A stretch of 43,996 nucleotides of DNA, from NCBI RefSeq assembly GCF_003172895.1, contig NZ_QGKL01000040.1, positions 1-43,996 on the forward strand, written 5' to 3'. This DNA comes from Leucothrix arctica. GTDB lineage: Bacteria; Pseudomonadota; Gammaproteobacteria; Thiotrichales; Thiotrichaceae. Below the pieces are notes generated by a model that saw only the letters and a list, made by a program, of their open reading frames with translations, made no database searches and had not been told where the DNA came from. Positions 8,078 to 18,415 of this stretch are shown here, piece after piece (the stretch's first letter is position 1; the number at the start of each line of letters is the position of its first letter). Position numbers and translations under genes: made by a program.

Positions 8078-9010
8078 TTAAAAGAAACGTTTAAGGTCCA
8101 TGCCTGTATACAGTTCAGCGACCTCTTTTTCATAGCCATTAAATAATTGTGTTTTACGCTTAGTAAACTCACCTACACGACGCTCTTTCGCTTGGCTCCA
8201 GCGCTGATGTGGGACATCAGGGTTTACATTGGAATAAAAACCATACTCTGATGAGCTTGATAGCTGCCAGGAGTTCAATGGCTGCAGTTCAGTAAAGCTA
8301 ATTCTAGCGATGCTCTTGATGCTTTTAAACCCATACTTCCACGGTACAACGAGTCGTAGTGGTGCACCATTTTGATTGAGCAGGTCTTTGCCATATAGCC
8401 CCGTGGATAACAGTGTTAACGGGTTCATTGCTTCATCCATTCTCAAGCCTTCGACATAAGGCCATGATAGGGAGTCTGTACGTTGTCCCGGCATGTTATC
8501 TGGATCATAAAGGGTTTCAAAGCGAACGTATTTTGCTTTTGAGTTTGGCTGCATACGCTTGATCAAGTCTGCAAGCGGGAAGCCCATCCAAGGGATCACC
8601 ATCGACCAGCCTTCAACGCAACGAAAACGATAAATTCGCTCTTCGATTGATACAGGCTTTAGTAGGTCTTCAAGGTCGTAAGTGCCTGGGTTGTCACATT
8701 CGCCATCGACATCTACCGTCCAAGGAGACGTGACTAGGCTGTGAGCGTGTTTAGCAGGGTCGCGCTTGCTAGTGCCAAACTCATAGTAATTACAATATGA
8801 AGTTATCGACTTATAGGAAGTAGTTTTTTCAGTCGTGGAATAGTTTGACGTCTTTGCTTTCGCATCTCCACTGAATGATTTCATTGCCAAGCCAGTGCTT
8901 GCGACAATGCCAAGGCCTGCCGCCGTTTTCATAAATGTGCGACGTTTTTTGTATGTTTCGTAATCAGTGATATCATTTTCACTAATTCCGGGATTTTTAT
9001 CAAAGTCCAT
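8078..9010 (-). CDS. msrP: MsrP, periplasmic methionine sulfoxide reductase catalytic subunit
   Basis: MsrP (YedY) is a molybdopterin enzyme that reduces methionine sulfoxide in periplasmic proteins, with electrons from MsrQ. The 310-residue protein has a twin-arginine signal: RRTFMK at residues 23-28 followed by a hydrophobic stretch (AAGLGIVASTGLAM) and SGDAKA. It is therefore exported folded with its cofactor. The family motif YRFRCVEGWSMVIPW contains the molybdenum-ligand Cys at about position 131. The downstream segments LSTGLYGKDLLNQNGAPLR and VPWKYGFKSIKSI are also typical. It is followed by msrQ and diverges from a small plus-strand gene at 9141. Confidence 0.96.
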   Translation of the reverse strand: MDFDKNPGISENDITDYETYKKRRTFMKTAAGLGIVASTGLAMKSFSGDAKAKTSNYSTTEKTTSYKSITSYCNYYEFGTSKRDPAKHAHSLVTSPWTVDVDGECDNPGTYDLEDLLKPVSIEERIYRFRCVEGWSMVIPWMGFPLADLIKRMQPNSKAKYVRFETLYDPDNMPGQRTDSLSWPYVEGLRMDEAMNPLTLLSTGLYGKDLLNQNGAPLRLVVPWKYGFKSIKSIARISFTELQPLNSWQLSSSSEYGFYSNVNPDVPHQRWSQAKERRVGEFTKRKTQLFNGYEKEVAELYTGMDLKRFF

Positions 9011-9140
9011 TGTGTCCCCCGAGTACAGCGATAATACGTATTGTAAGTAGTGGCTAAGCCACTTTTAGCGGATTATACTGCACATTGATTTACTCAGGCT
9101 TAAGTCATTTTTATAATTATTCTTAAACAAAAGTGTGTAT

Positions 9141-9428
9141 ATGTCTTCTAAATTAATTCGTACCATAACATCTATTCTACCTGTCCAAAAAGATCGTATT
9201 GGCGAATGCAATGGTTGTGGTGCTTGCTGTCATTTACCCGTTAGGTGTACGTTTTTAACGGAAGATGAATCTGGCTTGTCTCGATGCTCTATCTATAAGA
9301 TTCGACCACCAAATTGCCGAAAGTTCCCTAGGACGCCTTCACAGTTAAAACTAGTGGAGAACGAATGCAGCTATTCATTCTCCACTATTAGTCCCGATAA
9401 TATCGGTAAAGCTATACCGCGAAATTAG
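9141..9428 (+). CDS. YkgJ-family cysteine cluster protein
   Basis: This 95-residue protein begins at the ATG at 9141; a GTG 6 bases upstream is a possible alternative. The cluster GECNGCGACCHLPVRCTFL followed by CSIYKIRPPNCRKFP fits the YkgJ-type Cys-rich family. These proteins are thought to bind zinc or an iron-sulphur centre, and their function is not established. Seven Cys residues fall within about 40 positions. The stop codon overlaps the stop of convergent lspA by 4 bases. It diverges from msrP with a gap of about 130 bases that probably holds both promoters. Confidence 0.8.
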   Translation: MSSKLIRTITSILPVQKDRIGECNGCGACCHLPVRCTFLTEDESGLSRCSIYKIRPPNCRKFPRTPSQLKLVENECSYSFSTISPDNIGKAIPRN

Positions 9429-9925
9429 GCATCAGTTGTCTCTTTTTCTGCCTCTGGGAAAAAGCTAATGACGACCAAAAGTATTGCCCCAATCGTGATT
9501 GCAATATCCGCAATATTGAAGATCGCAAAATGACCATTATTCAAAAAGAATACGTCAAGGTCGACATACATATCAATAAAATCAGTGACTCGGCCGCTAA
9601 TTAAACGGTCGATACCGTTACCTAAAGCACCCCCTAATACAAGCGCGAGTGCGATAGCTGTTCCTTTCTCAGTACGCTCAAGCTTGCGTAACCAATGAAT
9701 AATGTAGCCACTAACAACAAATGATAGGCCCACAAAAAGCCATCGCTGCCAGCCGCCTTGATTACCAAGAAAACTAAACGCTGCGCCATAGTTATAGGCG
9801 AGCGTAAAGTTTAGGTGATCAAAAACAGCATTTCGAACACCTTCATCAAGGTTGGCAACAGCCATCCACTTTGTTAGCTGGTCTAGAATAACGGTGACAA
9901 TCGAAATCCATACCCACTTAAGCAT
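9425..9925 (-). CDS. lspA: lipoprotein signal peptidase
   Basis: LspA is the inner-membrane aspartyl peptidase that removes signal peptides from diacylglyceryl-modified prolipoproteins. I choose the start at 9925 ([20 protein letters not shown]). It gives 166 residues and overlaps the end of ileS by 8 bases, the usual coupled arrangement; an upstream in-frame codon would add 16 residues inside ileS. Four hydrophobic helices are visible. The catalytic Asp residues lie in [11 protein letters not shown] and [11 protein letters not shown], and the NYGAAFSF motif is present. In many proteobacteria fkpB and ispH follow lspA; here the next gene converges from the other strand. Confidence 0.97.
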   Translation of the reverse strand: MLKWVWISIVTVILDQLTKWMAVANLDEGVRNAVFDHLNFTLAYNYGAAFSFLGNQGGWQRWLFVGLSFVVSGYIIHWLRKLERTEKGTAIALALVLGGALGNGIDRLISGRVTDFIDMYVDLDVFFLNNGHFAIFNIADIAITIGAILLVVISFFPEAEKETTDA

Positions 9926-12749
9926 AGTGACGAACCTCACCCTCTCCAACGACATTTTCAGCACAGCGACCACATAGCTCTGGGTGTTCAGGGTCTGTGC
10001 CTAAATCTGTCTGGTGGTGCCAGCAACGAGCACACTTTTCGCCGCCTGATTTAGTTGCCGTAATCCAAGTGTCGCTAAGTTCTGCTGCAGGTAAAGAGCC
10101 TTCTGGCGCTGTTGTCGCTTCAACGACTTCAGCACTTGAGGTGATCAGTACAAAACGTAGTTCATTGTCTAATTTGTTTAATGCGGCAAACGTATCGCCT
10201 GAAGTGTATACAGTGACAGCTGCATCAAGAGAAGAGCCGATAAGCTTTTCGTTACGCAAAATTTCAAGCTGTTTACTAACAGCTTCACGTACTTTGAAAA
10301 TATTGCTCCACTGTTCATTGCTCAATAACTCATTATCAGTCATTGGGAATAACTTGTCTGACCATGTCGTTAGCTGTGCGTACTCTAACTTTTGATCTTC
10401 AGCGTCATGAGGCATTTGTTGCCATAGTTCTTCTGCTGTAAACGTAAGGATAGGTGTCATCCAACGCACAAGCGCATGAAGGATCAAGTATGCCGCGCTC
10501 TGTGCTGAGCGACGAGCAATTGAATCAGCCTTCATCGTGTACTGACGATCTTTAGTGATGTCTAGGAATAGACTGCCCATTTCGATAGAGCAGAAGTGCA
10601 GCATCTCTTGGTAAGCCAAGTGGAACTGCATATTTTCATAAGCATCAGCAATACGCTTTTGTACATCTTTCGTCTTAGCGACAGCCCAGCGATCTAGCGG
10701 CAGCATATCTTCAGCGGCCAACATGTCGGTATCAGGATTGAAATCATTCAAGTTAGAAAGCAAGTAGCGTGACGTGTTACGAATACGACGATAAGCATCC
10801 GCAGTACGTGTGATGATCTCATCAGATACTGTGATTTCACGGCTATAGTCAGAAGACGAAACCCATAAGCGAAGAATGTCCGCGCCTAACTTATTGATAA
10901 CCTTTTGCGGAGCAACGGTATTACCAATCGACTTAGACATTTTCTTACCTTTAGCGTCAACAGTGAAGCCATGGGTAAGTACATTCTTGTAAGGCGGTTC
11001 GTCATTCATTGCCATAGACGTCAATAGTGACGACTGGAACCAACCACGATGCTGATCAGAACCTTCAAGGTACATATCAGCAGGGAAGTTTAGTTCTTCA
11101 CGTTGGCGCAGTACTGACTCGTGCGTCGTACCTGAGTCAAACCATACATCTAGCGTGTCCATTGCCTTTTCATAGTGCTCAGCGTCATCACCGATAAGCT
11201 CAGCAGCGTCGACACTATGCCAATACTCAAGCCCTTCCTTTTCCATGCCTTGAGCTACTTTTTCCATGATAGCTAACGTGTCAGGGTGAAGCTCTTGAGT
11301 TTCTTTGTGAGTAAATAGTGAAATCGGCACACCCCAAAAACGCTGGCGAGAGATACACCAGTCTGGACGAGTCTCGATCATCTTAAAGATGCGATCTTCA
11401 CCCCAGCTAGGGATCCACTCAACGTCTTTGATGGCCGCTAATGTTTTCTCGCGTAAGCCTTCTTTTTCCATGCTGATAAACCACTGAGGTGTCGCACGGA
11501 AGATGATAGGTGTTTTATGTCTCCAGCAATGAGGGTAACTGTGACGAATTTTCGTTGTATTAAGCAGTTGACCATTTTCGGTCAATAACTCAATGATTGC
11601 TTTGTTTCCCTGGTAAACATCAAGGCCAGCAAGCAGTGGCGTATCCGATAAATACTTACCGTCATTACCCACTGGGTTATAAACTTCCAAGTCATACTTT
11701 TGACCAACGATATAATCGTCAGTACCGTGAGCAGGCGCAGTATGAACAGCACCCGTTCCACCTTCAGTAGTCACATGGTCACCACAGATGAACGGAAGCT
11801 CACGCTCATAAAATGGGTGCTTAACTAATACATGCTCTAAGTCTTGTCCAAGACAGCTACCAACAACTTCTGACTCTTCGATGCCAAAGCGAGCCAACGA
11901 TGACTCTTGAAGCGTTGGCTCAAGGATTAGGTAGCCACGCGCTGTCTTTACTAGATTATAAGTAAAGTCAGGGTGAACCGTAATCGCCATACTTGCAGGC
12001 AGTGTCCAAGGCGTTGTTGTCCAGATAACCGCAGAAATGCTCTCGGGTGTATCAATGCCAAACTTAGCAGCAACGGCTGCCGTATCGACAACGTCATACT
12101 TCACATCAACCGTTGGTGAGGTTTTTTCCTCGTACTCAACTTCTGCTTCAGCGAGTGATGATCCGCAGTCAAGACACCAGTTCACTGGCTTTTTACCTTT
12201 CAGTAAATGACCTTTAGCAATGATTTTTGCGAGTGAGCGAACGATATTCGCTTCCGTGTCGAAGTTTTTGGTTAGATAAGGCTCGTCCCAATCACCATTA
12301 ACACCCATGCGTTTAAAGTCTTCTCGCTGACCATCGATTTGCGTTTGAGCAAACTCACGGCACAACTGACGGAATTTCTTAGCGTCAACTTTTACGCCAA
12401 CCTTTCCAACTTTCTCTTCAACCTTCTGCTCGATCGGAAGTCCATGGCAATCCCAACCTGGAACAAAGGCAGCATCGAAGCCAGCAAGGTTCTTACTTTT
12501 CGTAATAATGTCTTTCAGGATCTTGTTAACAGCGTGACCAATATGTAGGTCTCCATTTGCGTATGGAGGGCCATCATGCAACGTGTACTTTGGACGTCCT
12601 GCAGCGTGTTCACGAACACGTTTATACAGGCCATCATTAATCCACGTCTCTAACATTACGGGCTCGCGCTTCGCTAAGTTTCCTCGCATAGGAAAGTCCG
12701 TTTTTGGAAGATTTAGCGTTGCTTTATAGTCGCTTGTACTTTTTGTCAC
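9918..12749 (-). CDS. ileS: isoleucyl-tRNA synthetase
   Basis: IleS charges tRNA-Ile with isoleucine and edits misactivated valine. The 943-residue protein has the class I signatures HIGH (residues 69-72 in [10 protein letters not shown]) and KMSKS (603-607), with the editing domain between them ([23 protein letters not shown]). A C-terminal zinc-binding pair, [10 protein letters not shown] and LCGRC, marks the bacterial type 1 enzyme. The start is GTG at 12749, with AGG about 9 bases before it. ileS and lspA form an operon. The ribF gene that precedes ileS in many relatives is absent, and a non-coding gap of 273 bases lies upstream. Confidence 0.98.
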   Translation of the reverse strand: MTKSTSDYKATLNLPKTDFPMRGNLAKREPVMLETWINDGLYKRVREHAAGRPKYTLHDGPPYANGDLHIGHAVNKILKDIITKSKNLAGFDAAFVPGWDCHGLPIEQKVEEKVGKVGVKVDAKKFRQLCREFAQTQIDGQREDFKRMGVNGDWDEPYLTKNFDTEANIVRSLAKIIAKGHLLKGKKPVNWCLDCGSSLAEAEVEYEEKTSPTVDVKYDVVDTAAVAAKFGIDTPESISAVIWTTTPWTLPASMAITVHPDFTYNLVKTARGYLILEPTLQESSLARFGIEESEVVGSCLGQDLEHVLVKHPFYERELPFICGDHVTTEGGTGAVHTAPAHGTDDYIVGQKYDLEVYNPVGNDGKYLSDTPLLAGLDVYQGNKAIIELLTENGQLLNTTKIRHSYPHCWRHKTPIIFRATPQWFISMEKEGLREKTLAAIKDVEWIPSWGEDRIFKMIETRPDWCISRQRFWGVPISLFTHKETQELHPDTLAIMEKVAQGMEKEGLEYWHSVDAAELIGDDAEHYEKAMDTLDVWFDSGTTHESVLRQREELNFPADMYLEGSDQHRGWFQSSLLTSMAMNDEPPYKNVLTHGFTVDAKGKKMSKSIGNTVAPQKVINKLGADILRLWVSSSDYSREITVSDEIITRTADAYRRIRNTSRYLLSNLNDFNPDTDMLAAEDMLPLDRWAVAKTKDVQKRIADAYENMQFHLAYQEMLHFCSIEMGSLFLDITKDRQYTMKADSIARRSAQSAAYLILHALVRWMTPILTFTAEELWQQMPHDAEDQKLEYAQLTTWSDKLFPMTDNELLSNEQWSNIFKVREAVSKQLEILRNEKLIGSSLDAAVTVYTSGDTFAALNKLDNELRFVLITSSAEVVEATTAPEGSLPAAELSDTWITATKSGGEKCARCWHHQTDLGTDPEHPELCGRCAENVVGEGEVRHYA

Positions 12750-13022
12750 CGTCGGATACCTGAATGATCTTTTTCTGAACGATGGAGAATATCAAGTTTT
12801 GGGCCAAAAACCGATATCTATTCATTGAATGAGTATATTGCTGATTATTTTTCGTCCATTACACAGCTAAAGGTCGGTTTTTTGCGATGGGCGGTGACAC
12901 GGAGTGACCTACAACTTGTCAAACTATGTAGATGAACGCGTTAGGAATAGTGACTATTTCTAGATAGCTTTAACAAGTATCACGCAATTAACGCGACATA
13001 ATCAAAATAAAAGGAATTATTC

Positions 13023-13496
13023 ATGTCTACATTATTATTCAGAGGCTCATTGCTTGCTTCAATAATTTTGATGGTAGCTGTTCAGTTTTACGCACCAACT
13101 GGTTATTCAAAAACACTGTCCGCCTTAAACAATTCAATTGGCAGTCGATCCGTGTCGACAATGTCACGACCCGTGGCTGGACGTAATCGTAGAAATGTGG
13201 CAATGAGTTCATATAGAACACGCTATCCTAGAGCGTTAAATGATCAGATCACTGTGCCTTCTCACACTAATAAGTTGAGAATTAACGTGCTGTCGAATGA
13301 TTCTGGAAATCGTTTGAAAATTAGGGAGGTAAACAAACAATCTGCTAAAGGTGGGCGTGTTTATTTGCAGGGAAGGCATGTGGTGTTTTTGCCGAAGCGA
13401 AACTTTAAGGGTTGGGATAGTTTTTGGTATTCCGTAGTTGATGAAAATGGTCGTAGACATTCGGCCAAAGTTAATATTTGCCTCTGTGATAGGTAA
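13023..13496 (+). CDS. secreted protein with one Ig-like (NDSG...FWY) module
   Basis: The 157-residue protein starts after a good AAGGA site and has an N-terminal hydrophobic signal (LLASIILMVAVQFYAPTGYS). After about 45 basic, low-complexity residues it carries one Ig-like module with the landmarks INVLSNDSG, LKIREVNKQSAKGGRV, VVFLPKRNFKGWDSFWYSV and DENGRRHSAKVNI. The same module occurs six times in the next gene and four times at the start of the giant rhs gene. It is probably a small secreted or envelope-associated protein. The C-terminus ends in CLCDR, whose two Cys residues might form a disulphide or cross-link. Function unknown. Confidence 0.75.
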   Translation: MSTLLFRGSLLASIILMVAVQFYAPTGYSKTLSALNNSIGSRSVSTMSRPVAGRNRRNVAMSSYRTRYPRALNDQITVPSHTNKLRINVLSNDSGNRLKIREVNKQSAKGGRVYLQGRHVVFLPKRNFKGWDSFWYSVVDENGRRHSAKVNICLCDR

Positions 13497-13705
13497 AGGA
13501 GTATGTGAAATATAAGCGGTTGTTATTAGTCGATGAAATGTTGTTTGGTTTTAAAAAACAGATAAAAGGGTGAGAGGTGCAATCAGGGGGTTGAGATAAT
13601 AGCCTCGGTAAACTTGCTGGTAAAGTAAATCTCCTGACATCGGATTGTTGGGGTTTAAAACAATAAATGAGACTCCCTCTCAAAAATTGTAATAGGAAAA
13701 AAAAT

Positions 13706-15499
13706 ATGATTCCCTCGATAAATAAAACATTACAGGTTGGTGCTCTACTACCTGTAATCTTTGGCTCTTTCGCCATTCAAGCAGCGGACTTTCCCGTTGC
13801 TAATACAGATGCTTACACTGCGGTATCTGGTCAAAGTATTACGGTACAGCCTCTTGCTAACGATACTGGTGACAGTATTTTCATTGAAGCTGTAAATAGC
13901 CCATCTCCTTATGGAACGGGTACGACTACGTTCACAGGCAGCAGAATTACTTACACTGCACCCGCTGGATTCGTTGGTACAACAGAGTTTTGGTACGGTA
14001 TTAAGGATGCAGATGGCAACATCACTAGTGCGCCAATTACTGTGACTGTCTCTGCTGAAACAACTGCAGTGCCACAAGCGGTTGCAGACTTTGCTGAAAC
14101 AACGTCAGGTCAAGCAATTACTGTTGATGTATTGGCAAATGACACAGGTAACGGTTTGTTTATCGAAGAAGTTGATTCTCCTGCGCCGTTCGGTACAGGT
14201 ACATCAGCTATCATCAACAACAAGGTGGTCTACACGCCACCAGCAAACTTTGTTGGTTCAACTAGTTTTTTCTACGGTATTAAAGATTCAGCAGGTCAAA
14301 TTACGAGTGCTGAGCTAAGTATTACTGTTGCTGCTACAGAAGTAACATCACCTTGGCCTACAGCTGGCGACGATCGCGCAACAACGGCTTCTGGTGAGGC
14401 AATCACCATTGATCCTTTGTGGAACGATACAGGTACTTCTCTAGAGATTACTGAAGTTAATGCATATTCAACGCTAGGAAGTACTGTTTCTATCGTGGAT
14501 AACAAGTTGTTCTACACACCTTCTGAATCAGCGAAGGGTGAAGATGTATTTTGGTATCAAATCACGGATAGCCTAGGACGTACTAATGCAGCGCCGGTAA
14601 CTGTTGTTGTCGAGCATGCTGAAGTTAACCTAGGTTCATGGCCTACTGGTGGTTCTGATTCTTACACTGTGAATCAAGACTCTGCTGACAATGTTTTTGA
14701 TGTGTTTGCAAATGACACAGGTTCAGGTCTAACTGTTCTTGAATTGTTTGAGTACACACAGAAAGGTGGTCGTGTATACGACGCTGGTAGTAACTTCACT
14801 TATACAGCGCCTACTGGATTTACTGGAACAGATGAGTTCTGGTATGCATTTACAGACGCATATGGTCGTTCAAACGCTGCAAAAGTAACAATTGAAGTAG
14901 TCGCTGTTGAAACGGGTCCAAACAATGCACCGAATGCTGTAGAAGATGGCCTATCAGGCATCGTTAATGCATCAGAAGCTGCGCTAGATGTATTGGCAAA
15001 TGATACAGATGCTGATGGTGATGCATTGAGTGTGATTGAAGTCGGTGACGCACGATTTGGTTCTGTACGACTTGTTAACGGTGTTGTTCTTTACACGCCA
15101 CCTGCTACACCACAAAGTGACGCGTTTAGTTACACTATTTCTGATGGCCGTGGTGGTACGGATAGCGCAGTAGCAACGATAAGTGTTACTGACCCTAGTG
15201 ATGATAACTTTAGTTTCCCTGTAATTACGGGTGAGTTCGTTACCGTTGCTCCAGGTGCTACAGTTATTATCAGAGTGCTTGATAACGACACTGATGCTGA
15301 TGGCGATACGCTAATCTTGGACGAAGTAACAAGTGGTGGCCAAGGTTCAACAGTAAAGGTTGAAGACACAAACGGTAATTTGGTTTGGGTTGAGTACACT
15401 GCATTATCGACAGCGACTGGTACAGATGAGTTTTATTACGGCGTTCATGATGGACGTGGTAAGAATGGCTCAGGAAGAGTTGCAATTACTTTCGAGTAA
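13706..15499 (+). CDS. secreted protein of six tandem Ig-like/cadherin-like modules
   Basis: The ATG at 13706 is preferred, with GGA 8 bases upstream and a signal peptide directly after it (MIPSINKTLQVGALLPVIFG, then SFAIQA), giving 597 residues. An ATG 39 bases upstream would add a basic stretch before the signal. Six modules of about 90-95 residues follow. The first four are a short type with VLANDTG, an FxYG or FWY motif and a D..G turn. The last two are a cadherin-like type with NDTDADGD, typical of calcium-binding linkers. There is no membrane anchor, sorting signal or enzymatic domain, so it is probably a secreted matrix or adhesion protein. A strong terminator follows 24 bases after the stop. 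Confidence 0.8.
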   Translation: MIPSINKTLQVGALLPVIFGSFAIQAADFPVANTDAYTAVSGQSITVQPLANDTGDSIFIEAVNSPSPYGTGTTTFTGSRITYTAPAGFVGTTEFWYGIKDADGNITSAPITVTVSAETTAVPQAVADFAETTSGQAITVDVLANDTGNGLFIEEVDSPAPFGTGTSAIINNKVVYTPPANFVGSTSFFYGIKDSAGQITSAELSITVAATEVTSPWPTAGDDRATTASGEAITIDPLWNDTGTSLEITEVNAYSTLGSTVSIVDNKLFYTPSESAKGEDVFWYQITDSLGRTNAAPVTVVVEHAEVNLGSWPTGGSDSYTVNQDSADNVFDVFANDTGSGLTVLELFEYTQKGGRVYDAGSNFTYTAPTGFTGTDEFWYAFTDAYGRSNAAKVTIEVVAVETGPNNAPNAVEDGLSGIVNASEAALDVLANDTDADGDALSVIEVGDARFGSVRLVNGVVLYTPPATPQSDAFSYTISDGRGGTDSAVATISVTDPSDDNFSFPVITGEFVTVAPGATVIIRVLDNDTDADGDTLILDEVTSGGQGSTVKVEDTNGNLVWVEYTALSTATGTDEFYYGVHDGRGKNGSGRVAITFE

Positions 15500-15523
15500 A
15501 ATGAGCTAAAACTTAGCGCATAG

Positions 15524-15569
15524 GCCGCTAGTGAACTTGGAGTAATCCGAGGGAGCTAGCGGCTTTTTT
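15524..15569 (+). terminator. intrinsic terminator after the six-module secreted protein
   Basis: GCCGCTAG at 15524-15531 pairs with CTAGCGGC at 15556-15563, and six T residues follow directly at 15564-15569. An inner CTTGGA/TCCGAG pairing with one G-T wobble lengthens the stem. It separates the Ig-like protein from the thioredoxin gene at 15659. Confidence 0.9.
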
Positions 15570-15658
15570 GTGCGTCATAAAAAAATGTTTCTATGTTAAT
15601 ATGCGAAAAGTAGTGGTTCGAGGCCACGCTATTGAATTGTTCAAAAAGGATAATGTAA

Positions 15659-16237
15659 ATGTCGCAGACAGTATTAAAAAAGCGTAAGCGTAGCTGGTTA
15701 CGTCTATTGGCCGAAATTATTATAATTATAGCGATTGTGTTGTCTGTGCGTTATTGGTTTCAGCGTGACTTACCTTCAGGTAAGGCGCCCGACTTCCAAG
15801 CTGTACTAATGGATGGAAAGTTGGTGAACCTCAAAGATTATAGAGGCGAACCTGTACTGCTAACGTTTTGGGCGACGTGGTGTAAGTTTTGTGAAATGTC
15901 AGAAGACAGCATTACCGAGCTTAATAAGGATTGGCAAGTCTTGACGGTTGCTTACCAGTCAGGAAAAAAGTCTGATGTTGAAGCGCATATCAAAGCTAGA
16001 AAGTTAGAATCTTGGGATGTTATTCCTGACCAAGATGGTCGTTTAGCTGAGCTGTTTAGTGTCAATGCTGTGCCGGCGAGTTACATCATTGATGGCAAGG
16101 GTAATATTCGCATTAAAGAGGTAGGCGTGACGACGGGTTGGGGCCTCAAGGCTCGACTATGGTACGCACAGAATATTGATGAATGGTTGGGGCGTGTTGG
16201 TGTTGGTGTCACAGAAACAAAGTCGGCAGACAGTTAA
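15659..16237 (+). CDS. membrane-anchored thioredoxin-like disulfide oxidoreductase (TlpA/ScsD type)
   Basis: The 192-residue protein has a basic N-terminus, one transmembrane helix (LLAEIIIIIAIVLSVRYWF, about residues 16-34) and a periplasmic thioredoxin fold. The active site WATWCKFC has its Cys residues at 75 and 78, and the cis-Pro loop is VNAVPASYIID. The DFQAVLMDGKLVNLKDYRGE segment is typical of the TlpA/AhpC-TSA-like class. It probably reduces or oxidises disulphides in exported proteins, possibly in cytochrome c maturation or copper stress, but no partner genes (ccm, scs, dsb) are nearby. It lies 12 bases before birA, so read-through is likely. Confidence 0.85.
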   Translation: MSQTVLKKRKRSWLRLLAEIIIIIAIVLSVRYWFQRDLPSGKAPDFQAVLMDGKLVNLKDYRGEPVLLTFWATWCKFCEMSEDSITELNKDWQVLTVAYQSGKKSDVEAHIKARKLESWDVIPDQDGRLAELFSVNAVPASYIIDGKGNIRIKEVGVTTGWGLKARLWYAQNIDEWLGRVGVGVTETKSADS

Positions 16238-16249
16238 CTAAGGTATTTC

Positions 16250-17011
16250 ATGAGTGTTAACAAAATTGATGCAAACTTTTTAAAGCGTCACGGGCAGTAT
16301 GCTTGGTCTGACATCAGTGTTTTTGAGTCGATTGACTCAACTAGTACATGGGTTAAGTCCCAGTCTGAAAGTCAGGTAGTTTGCCTTGCAGAACATCAAA
16401 CAGCTGGTCGTGGTCGGCATGGTCATCAATGGCAGTCGCCAAATGCAGAAAATATCTATTTATCCTTAAGTTGGCAGTTTGATGGGCAGCCCGAACATCT
16501 TTCTTTGCTGAGCTTATGGGTGGGTGTCATTGTTGCAGAGGCGCTTGCTGATGCTGGTTTATCAGGGCACGGCATAAAATGGCCTAACGATATCTATTGG
16601 CAGCAGCAAAAAATGGGCGGGATATTACTAGAAACGAGTAACTTAGCGTCAATGATCGTTATTGGTATTGGGTTGAATGTAAATATGCAGCACGACAATA
16701 GTATCGACCAACCTTGGGTAAGCTTGAATCAAGCGATGGGGCAAGCTGTAGATCGTAACCATATACTGCTTGGGTTGCTGGATAAACTACACGCTGGTTT
16801 AAGCGCATTTGCATCAATGTCAGTGAGTGAGCTTAAGCAGCAATGGCAGAAGTGGGACTTGATACGAGATCGTAAAGTGTCATTTTTAGATCGTGAAAAT
16901 AAGCTTGTCGGTGATGCATTAGGAGTTGATGACTCGGGTCAGCTGCAAGTCCGCTTAGAGTCAGGTGAGATGAAATCTTTTGGTACGACAATAAGCAAGG
17001 TGCGCTGGTAA
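16250..17011 (+). CDS. birA: biotin-[acetyl-CoA carboxylase] ligase, without repressor domain
   Basis: BirA activates biotin as biotinyl-AMP and attaches it to the biotin carrier protein of acetyl-CoA carboxylase. The 253-residue protein begins directly with the catalytic domain (FESIDSTSTWVK), so it lacks the N-terminal winged helix that lets E. coli BirA repress the bio operon. The adenylate-binding loop GRGRHGHQW, the catalytic region GIKWPNDIYW and MGGILLE are present, and a small C-terminal domain ends the chain. It overlaps coaX by one base (TAATG). The birA-coaX-SPOR order is the same as in Pseudomonas. Confidence 0.95.
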   Translation: MSVNKIDANFLKRHGQYAWSDISVFESIDSTSTWVKSQSESQVVCLAEHQTAGRGRHGHQWQSPNAENIYLSLSWQFDGQPEHLSLLSLWVGVIVAEALADAGLSGHGIKWPNDIYWQQQKMGGILLETSNLASMIVIGIGLNVNMQHDNSIDQPWVSLNQAMGQAVDRNHILLGLLDKLHAGLSAFASMSVSELKQQWQKWDLIRDRKVSFLDRENKLVGDALGVDDSGQLQVRLESGEMKSFGTTISKVRW

Positions 17012-17760
17012 TGATATTACTGATAGATGCTGGTAATAGTCGAATGAAGGCGACTACATTTTCAGAATCTGTTTTAGGTGATGTTTTTAGTGTGCCTTAT
17101 GATGATAAGCAACCGCTAGATTGCTTAGTGTCATATTTAGAGGCGAAGTCGCCTGTTGACTCTTTAGTGCTGGTGTCAGTGCTCGGTACTAAATTTGAGC
17201 AGGCTATCAAAGAGTATTGTACGGACAAAAAGATTCGATTAGTCTGGGCTTCGTCATCTCAAGTTGCTCATGGTGTTAAAAATAATTATGACGATCCTAC
17301 CGCATTAGGAAGTGATCGTTTTGTCGCGCTTGTCGGTGCTGTCAAGCAATTCCCTAAGCAGTATTGTATTGTTGTGGACTGTGGTACAGCCGTCACTATT
17401 GATGGATTGACTATAGAAGGTGAGTTTAAGGGAGGTGTTATTCTCCCCGGCCTACAGCTTTGGGGGCAAAGCTTGATTGGGCGCACCAGTCAGTTAAAAG
17501 AAAACAACCTTAAGTCACCCCCGCTTTTTGCCAAAAATACGGCAGATGCTATCGGTGGTGGAAGCGTTTATGGTTTAGTGGGTGCGGTTGATAGTGTCTG
17601 TACAAAAATGAAGCAACACTTTATTGAAAGTGGGGCAAAAGAGACATCAATTAAGTTGGTGATTTGCGGCGGGGATGCGGCACTAGTAGCGAGTCACTCT
17701 CAGTTAGAGTTTACGCTGTCGCCTCATTTGGTTTTAACAGGTTTAGTACACTACATTTGA
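17011..17760 (+). CDS. coaX: type III pantothenate kinase
   Basis: CoaX phosphorylates pantothenate in the first committed step of coenzyme A synthesis and belongs to the ASKHA fold. The 249-residue protein has the N-terminal phosphate loop MILLIDAGNSRMK with its catalytic Asp, the motif DPTALGSDRFVALVGA, the second motif VVDCGTAVTIDG and GGVILPGL. It differs from CoaA-type kinases in needing a monovalent cation and not being inhibited by CoA, as known for the family. It overlaps birA by one base and is followed after 7 bases by a SPOR protein. coaD, a later step of the same pathway, is also in the window at 20896-21396. Confidence 0.95.
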   Translation: MILLIDAGNSRMKATTFSESVLGDVFSVPYDDKQPLDCLVSYLEAKSPVDSLVLVSVLGTKFEQAIKEYCTDKKIRLVWASSSQVAHGVKNNYDDPTALGSDRFVALVGAVKQFPKQYCIVVDCGTAVTIDGLTIEGEFKGGVILPGLQLWGQSLIGRTSQLKENNLKSPPLFAKNTADAIGGGSVYGLVGAVDSVCTKMKQHFIESGAKETSIKLVICGGDAALVASHSQLEFTLSPHLVLTGLVHYI

Positions 17761-17767
17761 ATTCATA

Positions 17768-18412
17768 ATGCGTATTTTGATTATTGCACTGCTAGCACTA
17801 AATATACTCTACTTTGTAGGCGTGTATCTTTTTGGTGTGGTGTTTAATCAGCCCCCACGTATAAAAGAGCCGGATGTACCGACGATTACGTTACTGAGTA
17901 TGAAGTCATCGGGTAACTTGGCTACTCAAGGGCCGCAAGCAGGGACCGTTTGCTACTCAGTTGGGCCATACAGTGTTGAAAAGACCGCACGATTAGTGGC
18001 GAATAAGATAGCAGATGAAGGTTATGCTGTTAACATTCGTCGTCAACAGACTGATCGAATTAATAAATATCTAGTTTTTTTGCCGCAACTCGCGAGTCGA
18101 GCACTGGCTGGTGACGTTGTTGCAGATATCAAAAAACACCAGATTAGGGACTACTCCGTTATAGAAACGGGGCCTTATAAAAACGCCATTGCGTTAGGTA
18201 CATTTGATGATTTGGATAAAGCTAGAAGGCATGCCGAATACGTACGCTATTTAGGTTATGACGCGCGATATACTGAGCAGCGTCAGCGTGCTTTAGTTTA
18301 TTGGATTAGATATGACGAGCCTTCTGGTCAGTCAGTTCCCGTTGTGGAATGGAGTCAGTCTGTAGATCAAAAAACAGTTATTCAAAAAATCCCCGAGGCT
18401 TGCGAGTTCTAG
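17768..18412 (+). CDS. SPOR domain protein, membrane-anchored
   Basis: The 214-residue protein has one N-terminal hydrophobic helix (ILIIALLALNILYFVGVYLF) and a periplasmic region with a Pro-containing linker. Around residues 58-135 it shows a SPOR-like pattern (CYSVGPYSVEKTARLVANKI, then IETGPYKNAIALGTFDDLDK). A related SPOR gene follows birA-coaX in Pseudomonas, which supports the family assignment. SPOR domains bind septal peptidoglycan, but the partner and role here are unknown. It is followed after 3 bases by the chelatase-like gene. Confidence 0.8.
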   Translation: MRILIIALLALNILYFVGVYLFGVVFNQPPRIKEPDVPTITLLSMKSSGNLATQGPQAGTVCYSVGPYSVEKTARLVANKIADEGYAVNIRRQQTDRINKYLVFLPQLASRALAGDVVADIKKHQIRDYSVIETGPYKNAIALGTFDDLDKARRHAEYVRYLGYDARYTEQRQRALVYWIRYDEPSGQSVPVVEWSQSVDQKTVIQKIPEACEF

Positions 18413-18415
18413 AGA

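Noticed and set aside
12871-12910. Possible hairpin (AGGTC/GACCT) in the gap before ileS
   Set aside because: Only 5 base pairs with a 30-base loop and no T-run in the right place; likely chance.
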